Of a stretch of 64,000 nucleotides of DNA, positions 10,331 through 20,309 are shown piece by piece. The translations under genes and the position numbers were made by a program. The notes beneath the pieces were generated by a model. It was given only the letters and a program-made list of their open reading frames with translations. It was not told the DNA's origin and made no database searches. The stretch is taken from contig OZ038381.1 in the NCBI GenBank assembly GCA_964036045.1, forward strand, positions 67,332,242 through 67,396,241, written 5' to 3'. How positions within the stretch are numbered: position 1 is the stretch's first letter; each line of letters starts with the position of its first letter. Origin of the DNA: Eutreptiella sp. 'Long Island Sound 2002'. Taxonomy: Eukaryota > Euglenozoa > Euglenophyceae > Eutreptiales > Eutreptiaceae.

Positions 10331-10369
10331 CCCCCACCCGCCGCCCCCCTTTGCAGAGCCCGCAGCACC

Positions 10370-11602
10370 ATGCCACGCCGACGGGGGGATGGGCCGGAGC
10401 ACGCCAGGGCCCGCCGCAGAGCGCAGGAGGCGGCCGTCCGGGGCCTGGTGGCGGACGCGGTGGCGGAGGCAAAAGGAGCGCACGCCGCCGCACGGTGCGA
10501 CCTGGAGGGCAGTGCGAGGGCCTTCCTCAACGAGACCGCCCTCCCGGCCGTCCGCGCCCTGAACGGAGCGGGAGCCCCTACGTTGCTCCCGGCAATGCAC
10601 CGGATCGTGAACGCCGTCCGGCCGGGGCTCATCAGCCCGGAAGCAGCCCTCTACGGGCACTGGATGGAGTGGCGCGAGTCCAATCGGTCGGGCCGGCCCC
10701 TGTCCATGGGGGACGCCCTCCGGCTGACGGGAGCGGGGTCTGCAATGTCCCTCCGCAGCAGCGCCCCAGCCCTGCTGCACGCCCTCAGGACGCGCTACCC
10801 CGGGGACGCGGCCCCGTACCTGAACCAGGCGCGGGCCACGTACCCGGGGGGAGTGTCCGAGCTGGATGCGGCGCTCCACCTTCTACACCCGCCGGACGAA
10901 GACCTGGAGGTGGGCGAAATCACGGTATTCGTGGAAGGCGCGGACGAGGCGCCCACCCGCCCCCGGCCGACCAACCCGGTGTATGACGGCACCGGGCCTA
11001 CCCCCCCGTACGCCGTCGTCTGCGAGGCGTTCCCCAGGGAGCCCACTTGGTGCCCCGCCCTCCCACCGGCGACGCACGCGCCCCGCGGCTGGGCTAACCC
11101 AGACCTGTCCCCCCCCCTCTCCAGGACCAGGGGTGCCCACCACAGGGGGCAGGTCCTCTGGCAGGAGTGCCCTGGCACCCCCCTCCTCCTCCTCGTCGTC
11201 GCGTCCCGCGGGGGCTCGGGGCGGATCCTGGGGGTCACCCCCACCCACCTCTACGGGGCCACACCTGTACCCCGCCCCCCCCTCCCGGCGCCCGCGGCGC
11301 GGGACGGAATACACACCTTCCTGCGCACGCAGGAGGTCACCGCCGTTACGGGGGTCCATCTGGTGCGGCTGCCCCCGGCACCGCTCGACGACCCCCGGGG
11401 GCCCAGGGCCCTGAGCCCCGTCCCAGACTGGGAGCTGTGGCGCGACGCGTGGGCCGCGTGGCTCCCCCGCCTCCCCTCCCAATGCCGGTGGATGGCCGCG
11501 GACCCCCGGCCGTGCGGGGCTGACGCCACAGCCGGCCCCCCACCCCCTCCCCCCCCCCCCCCCGCAGAGCACCACACGGCACTGCCCACGGCACGGCACT
11601 GA
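10370..11602 (+). CDS. E1 ORF3: unknown basic/alanine-rich protein
   Basis: A 410-residue ORF beginning with ATG 39 bp after the ORF2 stop. The N-terminal 30 residues are very basic (MPRRRGDGPEHARARRRAQ), followed by a probably helical Ala/Leu-rich region to about residue 140. The middle and C-terminal parts contain hydrophobic strands (LLLLVVASRG) and end in a proline run. No family is recognised. It lies between the polymerase ORF and ORF4 and overlaps ORF4 by one base in a TGATG, so both are probably translated from the same RNA. Conserved position and a full-length open frame between two other intact ORFs are the evidence that it is real. A nucleic-acid-binding accessory role is only a guess from the charge. 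Confidence 0.6.
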   Translation: MPRRRGDGPEHARARRRAQEAAVRGLVADAVAEAKGAHAAARCDLEGSARAFLNETALPAVRALNGAGAPTLLPAMHRIVNAVRPGLISPEAALYGHWMEWRESNRSGRPLSMGDALRLTGAGSAMSLRSSAPALLHALRTRYPGDAAPYLNQARATYPGGVSELDAALHLLHPPDEDLEVGEITVFVEGADEAPTRPRPTNPVYDGTGPTPPYAVVCEAFPREPTWCPALPPATHAPRGWANPDLSPPLSRTRGAHHRGQVLWQECPGTPLLLLVVASRGGSGRILGVTPTHLYGATPVPRPPLPAPAARDGIHTFLRTQEVTAVTGVHLVRLPPAPLDDPRGPRALSPVPDWELWRDAWAAWLPRLPSQCRWMAADPRPCGADATAGPPPPPPPPPAEHHTALPTARH

Positions 11603-11604
11603 TG
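11600..11604 (+). promoter_or_regulatory. TGATG stop-start overlap, candidate termination-reinitiation site
   Basis: The ORF3 stop TGA (11600-11602) shares its A with the ORF4 ATG (11602-11604). TGATG/TAATG overlaps are known from some LINEs and viruses, where the downstream ORF is made by reinitiation after termination. No experiment supports it here. Confidence 0.5.
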
Positions 11605-13638
11605 CACCAGGAGGTAGTGGGAAGGGCGCGCCTGCCACCACGCATGCCTACCAGAGTGACAGTAATGGCAGACTCCGATGGGTCCCTCGGGCGGGACGAC
11701 CGCCACCACCGCCGGTCCCGCTCCCGCTCCCCCGTCTCCTCCCCAGAGTGGACGGGGGAGACCCTCGCGGAGCGCGAGGAGCGGAGGCTGGCGGAGGCGG
11801 CGGTGGTCGGACCGCCGCCGCCGGCCCGGGAACCTGGGCCAGCCGAGACGGCCGCCCCCGCCGCCCAAGCGGCCAGCCCCGCCGCCCCGCCCCGCCCTGA
11901 CGCGCAGGAGGCGGAGACCGCGGCGAGCCACGCCGCGGCCCCGGCCGCGGCCCCCGGCACACCGCCGGCAACGGCCGCGCAGGAGAGCAAGCAGGGCGCA
12001 AGAGGGGTTGCGACTGGCCCTGCACGGGCCGTGGGCGCCCCGCCGACGGCCGCCGCGGCAGCAGCGAAGACCGAGAAGGATGTGCGAGAGTCTGCGACCG
12101 CGGCCACGGGCGCCTCGTCGGCGGCCGCCGCGGCAGCGAAGGAGGGTGCGGGGGGCGCGAGGGGGGCTGCGGCCCCCGGCACGCCGCGCAAGCGGGGGAA
12201 GAACCCCGCACGGGCCGCGGACGCCTCGCCGGCGGCCGCCGCAGCAGCAGCAGTGGGCAGGGAGAGCGCGAAGTACAGCGCCCACGCCAACCCCACCCAC
12301 ACCCACACCAGCCCCCCCAAGCCGTACCCCCCCAAGCCCTTCCCCCCGGGGCGGGAGCGGCACGACCGCCCCCCGAAGCGCGAGCGCTCGCCGCCGGGCG
12401 TCACGCTGCCGCAACTGCAAAGGCAGCGGGACGCCCGGCGAGTGGTCCAGGAAGGGCGCAGCGGCGAGGGGGAAGGGGGCGGCGGACGGCGTGACAGGCA
12501 GGGGGCAGGGGAGGGGTCGGTGCACGGGAAGGGCGCGCGGGAGCGCGGGCAGGGGGCCCAGGTGCAGGGGACGGAGCGAGGGGTGGTGGGAGAGCGAGCG
12601 GGCCGGGGCGTGGTGGACGAGAGGCGGGACCCGCGACTCGGGCAGGGGGCCGGGGAGGGGCCAGGGCACGGGAAGGGAGTTCAGGGGCGCGGGCAAGGTA
12701 CCCAGGCGCAGGGGGCTGGGCAAGGGGGGATGGGAGAGCGAGCGGGCCGGGGTGTGGGGGACGAGAGGCGGGACCCGCGACATGGGCACGGGACCGGAAA
12801 GGGGCCCAAGGGCAAGGGCAAGGGCAAGGGCAAGGGCCCCAAGGGACAGGAGGGACGGGGCACGGGAGCCCAGGGGGGAGGGCGGGGCGAGGGGAGGGGG
12901 GCAGAGGGCGGGGCACCCCCGCAGCCGGAAGTGCAGCCGGTGAGGTGCATCCCCCCCGGCATCCAACAGATGCCGGCACACCACACCTACCACCACCACC
13001 ACCACCACCACCACCACCTCTACAACATCGACCCTAACGCCGGCGAGCTCATCCCCCCCCAACCCCCACGACACCAGCACCAGCAAGCCCCCCCCGCGCC
13101 GAGGGCGGAGCCGGCGCGGGTGGCCTCGGCGGAGGGGGGGCGGGGCGTGGCACCGGCGCCGCAGGTGCAGGAGCAGCGAGGGGGGCCGGCACAGGAGGCG
13201 GAGGGGAGCCGGCCGTGGAACGTGGACTGGAGCGCAGTCCCGGACCCGCTGGGGGGGGAGACCCTCCCCCTGGTGGGGGAAGTGTACGGGTGGTTGTGCT
13301 GGGCCAACCAGGGGACCTCCAGGAGGTCGCGGAACCGGCCCTTCGATGCCGTGCTCCTCCGGAGGGACGGAGGACACCGAGAGGCACCCCCGGGGGGGTG
13401 GGCGGCACCAGAGGACCACGAGAGGGTCCTCAGGTCGGTGATCCGGGCGGCGTGGCCCGACAGGGAGCCGACGTGGCCGGCCTTCCTGGAGGGGGGAGCG
13501 GTGCTCCGCATCACGGATGCGGACGCCAACAACTGGCTCCCCCGGGCTTTGCGTAGCGCCCTCGCCCACTGGCGCTACCGCCGGCACAACCCGCCGCCGC
13601 CGCAGCCCCAACCCCCACACAAGCGGCGGCGCAAGTGA
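11602..13638 (+). CDS. E1 ORF4: low-complexity RS/Ala/Gly/His-rich protein with a conserved-looking C-terminal module
   Basis: 678 residues. An N-terminal Arg-Ser patch (RRSRSRSPVSS) lies about 40 residues in. Ala/Pro-rich sequence runs to about residue 230, a Lys/Pro-rich link follows, then a long Gly/Arg/Gln-rich stretch with repeated GAGEG/GKGKGK-like blocks, then a run of nine or more His near 13,000. The last 150 residues are of normal complexity (from about 13,200: VDWSAVPDPLGG... GEVYGWLCWANQGTSRR...) and end in KRRRK, a possible nuclear signal. The same order, RS patch, His run, Trp-containing terminal module and basic tail, appears in ORF C of E2, which suggests a shared role; the Arg-rich parts could bind RNA. 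Simple-sequence composition makes part of the frame weak evidence by itself, but the single 2 kb open frame and TGATG coupling support it. Confidence 0.6.
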   Translation: MHQEVVGRARLPPRMPTRVTVMADSDGSLGRDDRHHRRSRSRSPVSSPEWTGETLAEREERRLAEAAVVGPPPPAREPGPAETAAPAAQAASPAAPPRPDAQEAETAASHAAAPAAAPGTPPATAAQESKQGARGVATGPARAVGAPPTAAAAAAKTEKDVRESATAATGASSAAAAAAKEGAGGARGAAAPGTPRKRGKNPARAADASPAAAAAAAVGRESAKYSAHANPTHTHTSPPKPYPPKPFPPGRERHDRPPKRERSPPGVTLPQLQRQRDARRVVQEGRSGEGEGGGGRRDRQGAGEGSVHGKGARERGQGAQVQGTERGVVGERAGRGVVDERRDPRLGQGAGEGPGHGKGVQGRGQGTQAQGAGQGGMGERAGRGVGDERRDPRHGHGTGKGPKGKGKGKGKGPKGQEGRGTGAQGGGRGEGRGAEGGAPPQPEVQPVRCIPPGIQQMPAHHTYHHHHHHHHHLYNIDPNAGELIPPQPPRHQHQQAPPAPRAEPARVASAEGGRGVAPAPQVQEQRGGPAQEAEGSRPWNVDWSAVPDPLGGETLPLVGEVYGWLCWANQGTSRRSRNRPFDAVLLRRDGGHREAPPGGWAAPEDHERVLRSVIRAAWPDREPTWPAFLEGGAVLRITDADANNWLPRALRSALAHWRYRRHNPPPPQPQPPHKRRRK

Positions 13639-15600
13639 CAGCCCAGACGGCGGGCACGGGAGGGGGGGATGGGCCCCCTGACCCACGCCCCCCCCACGGT
13701 ACGGCACGACGTGCGGGGACGCGCCGCCACCCGCGGGAGGGAGTGCGGGGGCGCCAAGCGCGGGGAGGAACCGGCTGCCCCGCAACCTGCTAACCACTGG
13801 CCGCTAACCATCAGCCACCCCCGGCCGGCCGGCGCCGCGCGGCAACGGCCGGGGAGGTGAGGGCCCCGGCGAGGGCCTGCGCGGGCATCCAGCTCTCGAT
13901 GGGGGGGGCGGATGACGGGCGCGACCCCTTGGCCGATGGCTGGCCCCCGGGACCAGGGCCGCCATGCCGCCCCCGCCCCCCCCCAACGCGCACGACGGAG
14001 CAGGAAGGAGGCCGCGCCCCACATGGCCCTCCCGTAACCACGGCCCGCTCCGAGGTGACGGAAGGAGGGTGTCAAGTCAGATGAGGCCCCCAGGGGGGCG
14101 GTCCACGGGCCGCCCCTCACCCCCCCCACCACGGGGCGGCACTTCAGCCCCGACCGCAAGCGCGCGCCGGAAGGGAGAGCACCGGCGACGCGGAGAGAGC
14201 CGGGAAGGAGTACCACAGGCCGCCGCCTGGAACGAAAGCAGGGAGGCCGCGGCGCGACACCCCCCCCCCCCCCCCCCCGCCCCCCCGCCGGCCCGCCGGC
14301 CGCAGGGGCCCCGGCCCCCACCCCCCGAGGCTGAAGGGACGGACCCCCCCGCCCGAGAGGGGAGCCGGAGTGTGACCCGCCCCGATGCCCCAGCCGCCGG
14401 CTCCAATGGGGGCCGCGAAGAGCAAGTGGGCCCGCGCCTGCGCACCGGGACGCCGCGCAGATCGTGCCCAGAGAAGCCGGGTGGGCGCGAACCGGAAGGT
14501 TATGGGTGGCCACGCCCCCCATGGACGGCACGACGCCAAGGGACGCCCGCTTTGTTGCCTACCCGGGGAAAGCGGCCCCGCAACCCGATAACCACTGACC
14601 GCTGACCCTCACGGCCGCCCCCGGCCGGCCGGCGCCGCGCGGCGACGGCCGGGAGGTGAGGGGCCCCAGGGAGGGACCGCGTGAGGATCCGGCACTCGGT
14701 AGAGGGGGGCAGGGGAAGGGCGCGACCCCCCTGGCCGATGGCTGGCCCCCGGGGCTGGGACCGCCAAGCCGCCCTCCCCCCCCCCCCCCCTTTTTTGGCC
14801 GACGGGGGGGGTCGCCGGGGAACCGAAGGACCCCCCCCACTCCCCCCCCCCCCCCCCCCTCCCACACAGGCCCGAGAGCGAGCGGGGTGGCTCCCCCCCC
14901 CCCCCCCCCCGCACCCACCCCAGATGGGGAGCCACAGGCGCGGCCCTCCGCCCCCCCAAGGCCGGGGGGGCGCCCCCACCCACAGGAGGAACGGCGACAC
15001 GGTAAGGGCAGCGGCGGCTGGACCTGCCCCCACGAACCCACACCGGCGTGCCGGAGCAACGCGCACAGCGGGACGCGAAGGAGGCCGCGCCCCACATAAC
15101 CCTCCCGTGGCCACAGCCCACTCCGAGGGGAAAGAGGGGGGGTTTGCAGGTCAGCCGGGGCCCCCGGGGGAACGGTCCACGGGCCGCCCCTCACCCCCCC
15201 CCGCCCCGGGGCGGCACGTCAGCCCCGACCGCACGCGCGCGCCGGAGGGGAGGGCCAGAAAGGGGTACCACGGGCCGCCGCCCGGAACGAGAGCGGGGAG
15301 GCCGCGGCGCGACACCCCCCCCGTGGCAAGGGGAATGGACCCCCCCCACCCGAGAGGGGGGCCGGAGTGTGACCCGCCCCCCCACTCCGGCCGTCGGCCC
15401 ACAAGGGGGCCGCGAAGAACAAACGGGCCCACGCCTGCACACCGGGACGCCGCACAGATCGTACCCGGAGAGACTGGGTGAACACGAACCGGAGAGGTAT
15501 GGGGGGCCACGCCCCCCGTGAACAGCGCAACGCCAGTGACGCCCGCTTTGTTGCCTGCCCAGGGAAGGCAGAGGGACGGAAAGAGGCAGAGCGACCCCCC
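13639..15600 (+). repeat. E1 3' UTR with two diverged tandem copies of a 0.8-1.0 kb unit
   Basis: No credible gene. Matching landmarks recur: GGCCGATGGCTGGCCCCCGG near 13,927 and 14,730; the CACGGGCCGCCCCTCACCCC block near 14,103 and 15,175; and GCCCGCTTTGTTGCCT near 14,547 and 15,541. The offsets are about 800, 1,070 and 1,000 bp, so the second copy gained about 270 bp and lost about 75. The unit is rich in C runs of 10-20 bases, which look like slippage hot spots. Long minus-strand open frames here come from composition. Confidence 0.6.
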
Positions 15601-16662
15601 GCCCCACAGACAGTCGGCGACCCGGTGGTGCTACTGCCCGCCTCTTACCCCAGTGCACGTCAGTCGGCGACCCAACGCACCCCACCCAGCCCCCTCCCCA
15701 GTCCCGACCCCGGGCGCGTGGACAGCGCGTGGACGGCGCACAGCCCCACCCTCAGGGCAGGATACATAGCCGACGTAAGAGCGCCCGCGGACGAGGGCAC
15801 CCCCCCGGGGACGCCCAGCCGCCGCCCCCGCAACCCCAAGCCGGGAAGGGGGGAACCGGGACCGGACCGCCCCCCCCCAAGCACGCCAGACGGAGCACGG
15901 GACCGGGGCAGGACACGCGGAGGGGCACGGACCACATGGAACGGCCCTACCAGCGCCCAGTGCCGGGACCACGCGAGATGCGCGCGCCACACCACCCAGC
16001 GGGGAGCGGACACCGCGAGAGCGCGAGCGCACACACACGAAAAGGACACGCGGGGACCACCAGAAGGGCAACCGGACCGAGCGCGCGGAACGCACAGACC
16101 AACTGGAATGGCGTACCAGCGAGCGAGGGTAAGGGACACCCGGACGGGACGGCCCGCCACACGCAACGCGGGATACGCGGGGCGGGAAGGGGGAAGAAGG
16201 GGAAACACAACACCAGGTACCGGCCCGAACCCCCCCGAACCGGCCGCGAGCGCCGCGAACACACAGACGGGACACTGCACCCGCCAAGGCAGTAGTGGCG
16301 CACAGCGCCACGCCCCAACCCCTAGGCTAGGCAGCCTCCGCGCCAGCCCAAGGGGGTCCCACTGGCGACAAGCCAGTAGCACGGGCCCGGCGGCGCCGGT
16401 GCCCCGGGCGACCACGCATTAGGGGGGCGACGCAGTGGGTAAGCGCCCGCGGCCACGGCTGCGAATTGATGCACTGACCGGGGAGTGGCGAAACGGGGAC
16501 GCCGGGGAAGGACGGGGCTCCGAGCTCTGTGAACCCGGGGGACTCCGCCACCAGGCAGGAGGTGCGTCTTGGAGGGCCCCCCACTAGGACCCGGTGGGGA
16601 GGATATCACCTGGCCCGACCAGGTGGCCCCCCGGGGCCGAAAGGCGTCTAGTACCCGCAAAA
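15601..16662 (+). other. E1 distal 3' UTR
   Basis: Non-coding GC-rich tail of the element. Composition shifts from C-rich to more balanced after about 16,300. The last 300 bases (about 16,400-16,660) contain several complementary G/C blocks and probably form the structured 3' end that LINE reverse transcriptases recognise (inference from the family). GCAGTGGGTAAGCGC near 16,435 resembles a tRNA A box, but a matching B box is poor. Confidence 0.45.
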
Positions 16663-16688
16663 TCAAACCTCAAACCTCAAACCTCAAA
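16663..16688 (+). repeat. E1 3' terminal heptamer tail (TCAAACC)3
   Basis: Three full TCAAACC units plus TCAAA lie at the switch from GC-rich element to AT-rich flank. Many LINEs end in a short tandem repeat rather than poly(A), so this is taken as the 3' terminus. Confidence 0.7.
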
Positions 16689-16689
16689 G

Positions 16690-17530
16690 GGACACACAAC
16701 CCCCCCGACATCACTGTTTGTTGTCGGCCAATCCTATATGGTTCTGATTTCAGCCAAAATGTATGGTGGCACTCTAAGCTCGGGAGGGGAGTGCAATAGG
16801 GTTGGCTTTCCCCCTTTGGGTTACCCTCCACGGCATCGGTCCCAACACCGATCCAAGCCCGCCACACACACAACATACCCTTGGGGTGGGATGCACTACA
16901 TCCTAGGGGTGCTGAATTACTGCTTTTCCCGCTTGGTGAGCGCGACATAAATCGCGATTGGGCGTGAGCCTACGGAGTTTCTATTTTCCAATTCTGATTT
17001 CTGTGGGTCTGAATTTACGAGATCGCGTATTTCTGTGGTTTTAGACCCGTACAATTTGATTGGTGCATTTGGTTTGGTGTGAGGATCTGAATTTGCCGTC
17101 CACACATGTTAGAGGGCCAACACACACCAATCTCTGTCGCCGTAGCGTTACTCGTAGTGTATAGTACTTAATTGTGTCGCTTTGGTATTAGTAAAAACCT
17201 CAGTGTCTATTTGTTGTGCTCTTGTTGGTATGTGTACTTCTCTATTTCATGAATCAGTATAAGAGGACAATATGCAAGGTGTATTTTTTGAATGTTATGT
17301 GATACTCAATGTGAGAGAACTTCAACAAGGATCAAGACCAAGTTCGGAAAGTGTCTTTGCTCGCCTTTGTCATTGTGCATCTACTTTGATTGAGGTTTGT
17401 GGTGTCCATCCATGTACGAAGCTAAAGAATAGACATCCTTCGTCATTGGCAAGTTGGAATTTTTGGAATTTGAGTTCAAAATTTTGAGAATATCATTGGG
17501 ATAAAGTTATTTGACTTGACCAACATGGAA
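16690..17530. other. AT-rich DNA without recognisable genes
   Basis: Composition is much lower in GC than the elements on both sides. ORFs are short (62-118 codons) and lack recognisable motifs. It is probably older host or element DNA into which E1 and the 17.5 kb fragment were placed. Confidence 0.5.
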
Positions 17531-17534
17531 GATC

Positions 17535-20300
17535 CTTACATTTCGCCCGGATCTGTGCTTGCTCCGCCGCCTGAGCGCACTGGTCGTCCGTCGTTACCAA
17601 CCAGACCGGCATTGGCGCTTGGGGTTGCGGGCGCAGGGGCTCAGGCGACGCCACCTCCGCATTGGGTGCCCGGTGTTCGCCATCTACCAGCAAGTCGCGG
17701 AGGATATACATGAGGGCTGCCAGCGGGTGGTACGGCGCCCCCTGCGGTGGGGGGGTATAGGTTGCCCTTACGGCGTTACCCCCCCACTTGGAGGTGTAGG
17801 CCAACCAGGGTCACTCGCGAGCCAGTTCGGGTGTCCTGTTTGGCCCTCATGGGGTGGATGAGCCTCAGGCAAAGGTCCCACGTGCAGGTGGTGTGGAATA
17901 AGTTGACGCGGGCGTCGCGCCCTTGTTCGCGGCGGCACTACTGGGGGTGCTAGTTGGCGCACTGGTTGAGGCACTCCCCCGGCCGCTGGCCACGAGTTGT
18001 TGTGGTCCGGGCATGGGTTGTTCGGGTTGTGGTGCCCGTGCCAGGGCGTCGCATGCGGCACTGTCAAGCGGCATGTGTCGCGGTGTCGCAACTTGGCGGT
18101 ACAAAGCCTGACGACATTGCCCGGGGGGACTGCAGCTCGACATGGGCTGCCCCCGGGCACTCGATTGGGTTGTAGAGCCCCACACCTAGGACGGCCAGGG
18201 CCCGGAGTATGCGATGGATCCAGCTGCCCCTCGCCACGGACGCGAACTCCAGGACGGGGTAGTGCACCTCAAGGCAGATGCCATGTGCGCCAGCGATCTC
18301 CCAGAACATCCCGGGGTCCTCAGCGCGCACAGAGGCCAAGCGGTGGTGCCAGAGCGTGCCCACGAAGGCCACTGCTGCCTGTTGTCTCTGCCGTGGCGGC
18401 CTTGGGAGCCCCAGGGTACAGTCCTCCTGTAGGCTGTCCCGGGAGGTGTCAAAGGTGTACTGTGCCCTGTCCTTCGCAACCTGGAGAGTGATGTGGTCCA
18501 CATGCCGCGCAGTGTCAGAGTCGTTAGCGATGAAGCGGGCGACGTACTGGGTCACCCCCCTAGGATCGCAAGGATGACGTCCTGTACCACCTGTGGGCGG
18601 CGCGAGGGTGTTGAGGCACCAGTGGTGCACCGCCGCCAGGCGCAGCCGGTGCTTGTGCCGCAGGGAAAATTCCCTGTCCGGCTTCAGCTGGAGTCATAAG
18701 CAGGGGACGGACTCCCCTGCCGGAATCGGGTGCCAGGTGTTTTGCAGGTGGGGGGAGAGGCGCAGGTGCAACCCCGGGACTCCGTCCGTAGTGGCCATGG
18801 TGCACTTGCGGGGATTGATCTACATGCTAATCATCCCGAGGTATGCGGCCACTGCCTCTACACCCTCCACGAAGTGCTGCAGCGTGTTGGCCAATACCAG
18901 CAGGTAGTCTATATAGGCCTGGATGAGGCCCATCTCGGCCTCCCCTGGCATGTGTAGGCGGTGCCCCTGGGCTTTTAGTAGGGGCTGCTTGATGAGTGCA
19001 TACAGCAGGGGGCTCTCGGGGTTGTCCTGCCGGACGCCGCGCAGCATGTGGACTGGTTGCGTCAGTCTGTGTGCGGTGGTGATGCGCAGCCTGGCCGCTG
19101 TGTGGAGGGAAAGCAGGAGGTCACGGAGAGGTGGCGCAGGATGAGATAGAGCGCGCCGTGCTGGCGGGTCAGAAGCCCTTGCGGGCATAGAAAGAGAAGA
19201 CGTAGTTGGGCTTCCAACGTTGGAGTTGCCGTTGCGCCATGAACAGTGTTGGAACCGGGGAGCTCCCCCTGCTGCCATTTGCTCACCACGCCGTGTCGCG
19301 TGAGCACCTCCGCGATACGCTGGATGAGGGGGCCCGTGAGCAGCTTGATGTCAAATTGGAACAGGGCCATCGGCTGGTAGTGGTACAGCTTGGCACAGCC
19401 CGGGACCTTGGGGCTGAGCCAAATGTGCGCATCTCTCCTGTGGGTCCGTGGCGGGGCGCCACGGAGGATGCCCCAATAGGAGTGGACGAGGAGCCACTGG
19501 ACGGGTGCTGGGAGGGCCTTGATGAAGCGGGCTTCTATGCGGTTGGGGTCCGGCGTCTTGCCATCGGCCTTGTCCAGTGCGGACTGCAGGTCTCGCATGG
19601 AGTACAGTTGGAGATGGGCCCACGCTCCCTCCGGGACCTGGGGCAGGTGCCGGTGGAGGACCGCCTGGAAGCTGGGGAGGTTCACCGGGCGCTTTTCGCA
19701 CAGCTCCCGCCGGGAGGCGTGGACCGCTGCCATCACATCTTGGGCCTCCGTCAGGAGCGTTTGGGTGCTGGGACCTGTACGTTCCAGAGGCCCAACGAGT
19801 CCGGGGACTTCAACTACATGGCCCCCCTCACGGCCTTTCGCCGCTGGACAATGTCCTGGGCGTGGCGGCGCCAGAAGGTTTTAATGGTGTGGTTGCGGTT
19901 GGCCGCTAGGAGCGTGCAGAGGTGGCGGATGTTCTCTTCTAGGGCTGGCACGTGCCTCTCGAGTTGCTACTCTAGTTGGGCCTGCGTGGCGGGGCGGAAC
20001 CCGGGCGGCGCATCTCTCAGCATCTCCGTCAGCCGGAGCGCCGCATCGGAGTGGACGCCATGCCGGGCTGCATTCAACTGGTATGCCGCTGACGGCGTAC
20101 GCCGCCAGGGCATCGTACCGGAGGATCGCCGCCTGGAGGTGCTTTGCGCTCTTCGAGGGATCCCCGCTCATCGGGTCTGACCCTGCCGGGGACGGCTGCC
20201 GGCGTCCCACCACGCGCGCTAGGGTGTCGTGCACAGCGTGGAGGTGTTGGATCACCTTGCACACGGCCGCTGCGGGCATAGACCCGTGGGTGTGAAGACC
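17535..20300 (-). pseudogene. E1b: decayed internal fragment of an E1-like ORF2 (reverse transcriptase region)
   Basis: Read on the minus strand this matches E1 ORF2 from about 4,640 to 7,450. The high-coordinate end translates to GSMPAAAVCKVIQHLHA (E1: GSMPAAAVDKVFEHLHA) and the low-coordinate end to WLVTTDDQCAQAAEQAQ (E1: WLVTTDDQCTQAAGQAQ). The frame is broken by several shifts and stops, so it is split into pieces such as 18,064-18,630 and 19,062-19,736. Both the endonuclease start and everything after the post-RT region are missing. The motif C region is recognisable as YIDYLLVLA instead of YIDDLLVVA, so an active-site Asp is lost. It is an old fragment of the E1 family inserted in reverse orientation. 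Confidence 0.85.
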
Positions 20301-20309
20301 AAGGACACT

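Larger units (their letters stand above)
1..16690 (+). mobile_element. E1: giant GC-rich non-LTR retrotransposon (LINE), 5' end outside window
   Basis: Four consecutive plus-strand ORFs and a long 3' UTR form one element. ORF2 has an APE-type endonuclease followed by a reverse transcriptase with a YIDD active site, which defines a LINE. The ORFs are packed: one UGA between ORF1 and ORF2, 39 bp between ORF2 and ORF3, and a TGATG overlap between ORF3 and ORF4. The 3' end is placed where a heptamer microsatellite (TCAAACC)n stops and base composition drops sharply to AT-rich DNA. At least 16.7 kb is present and the element is open at the left window edge, so it is far longer than usual LINEs (about 4-8 kb). 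The ORFs are intact, so this copy looks young. A decayed relative lies at 17.5-20.3 kb. The exact clade is not assigned. Confidence 0.85.

Noticed and set aside
11251-13797. 848-codon minus-strand ORF opposite E1 ORF3/ORF4
   Set aside because: Antisense shadow of GC-rich, stop-poor sequence; low complexity and no motifs, while the plus strand has ordered ORFs.
16663-16688. Telomeric repeat
   Set aside because: Only three units at the end of a LINE; the pattern fits a 3' tail and the sequence is not a common telomere motif.
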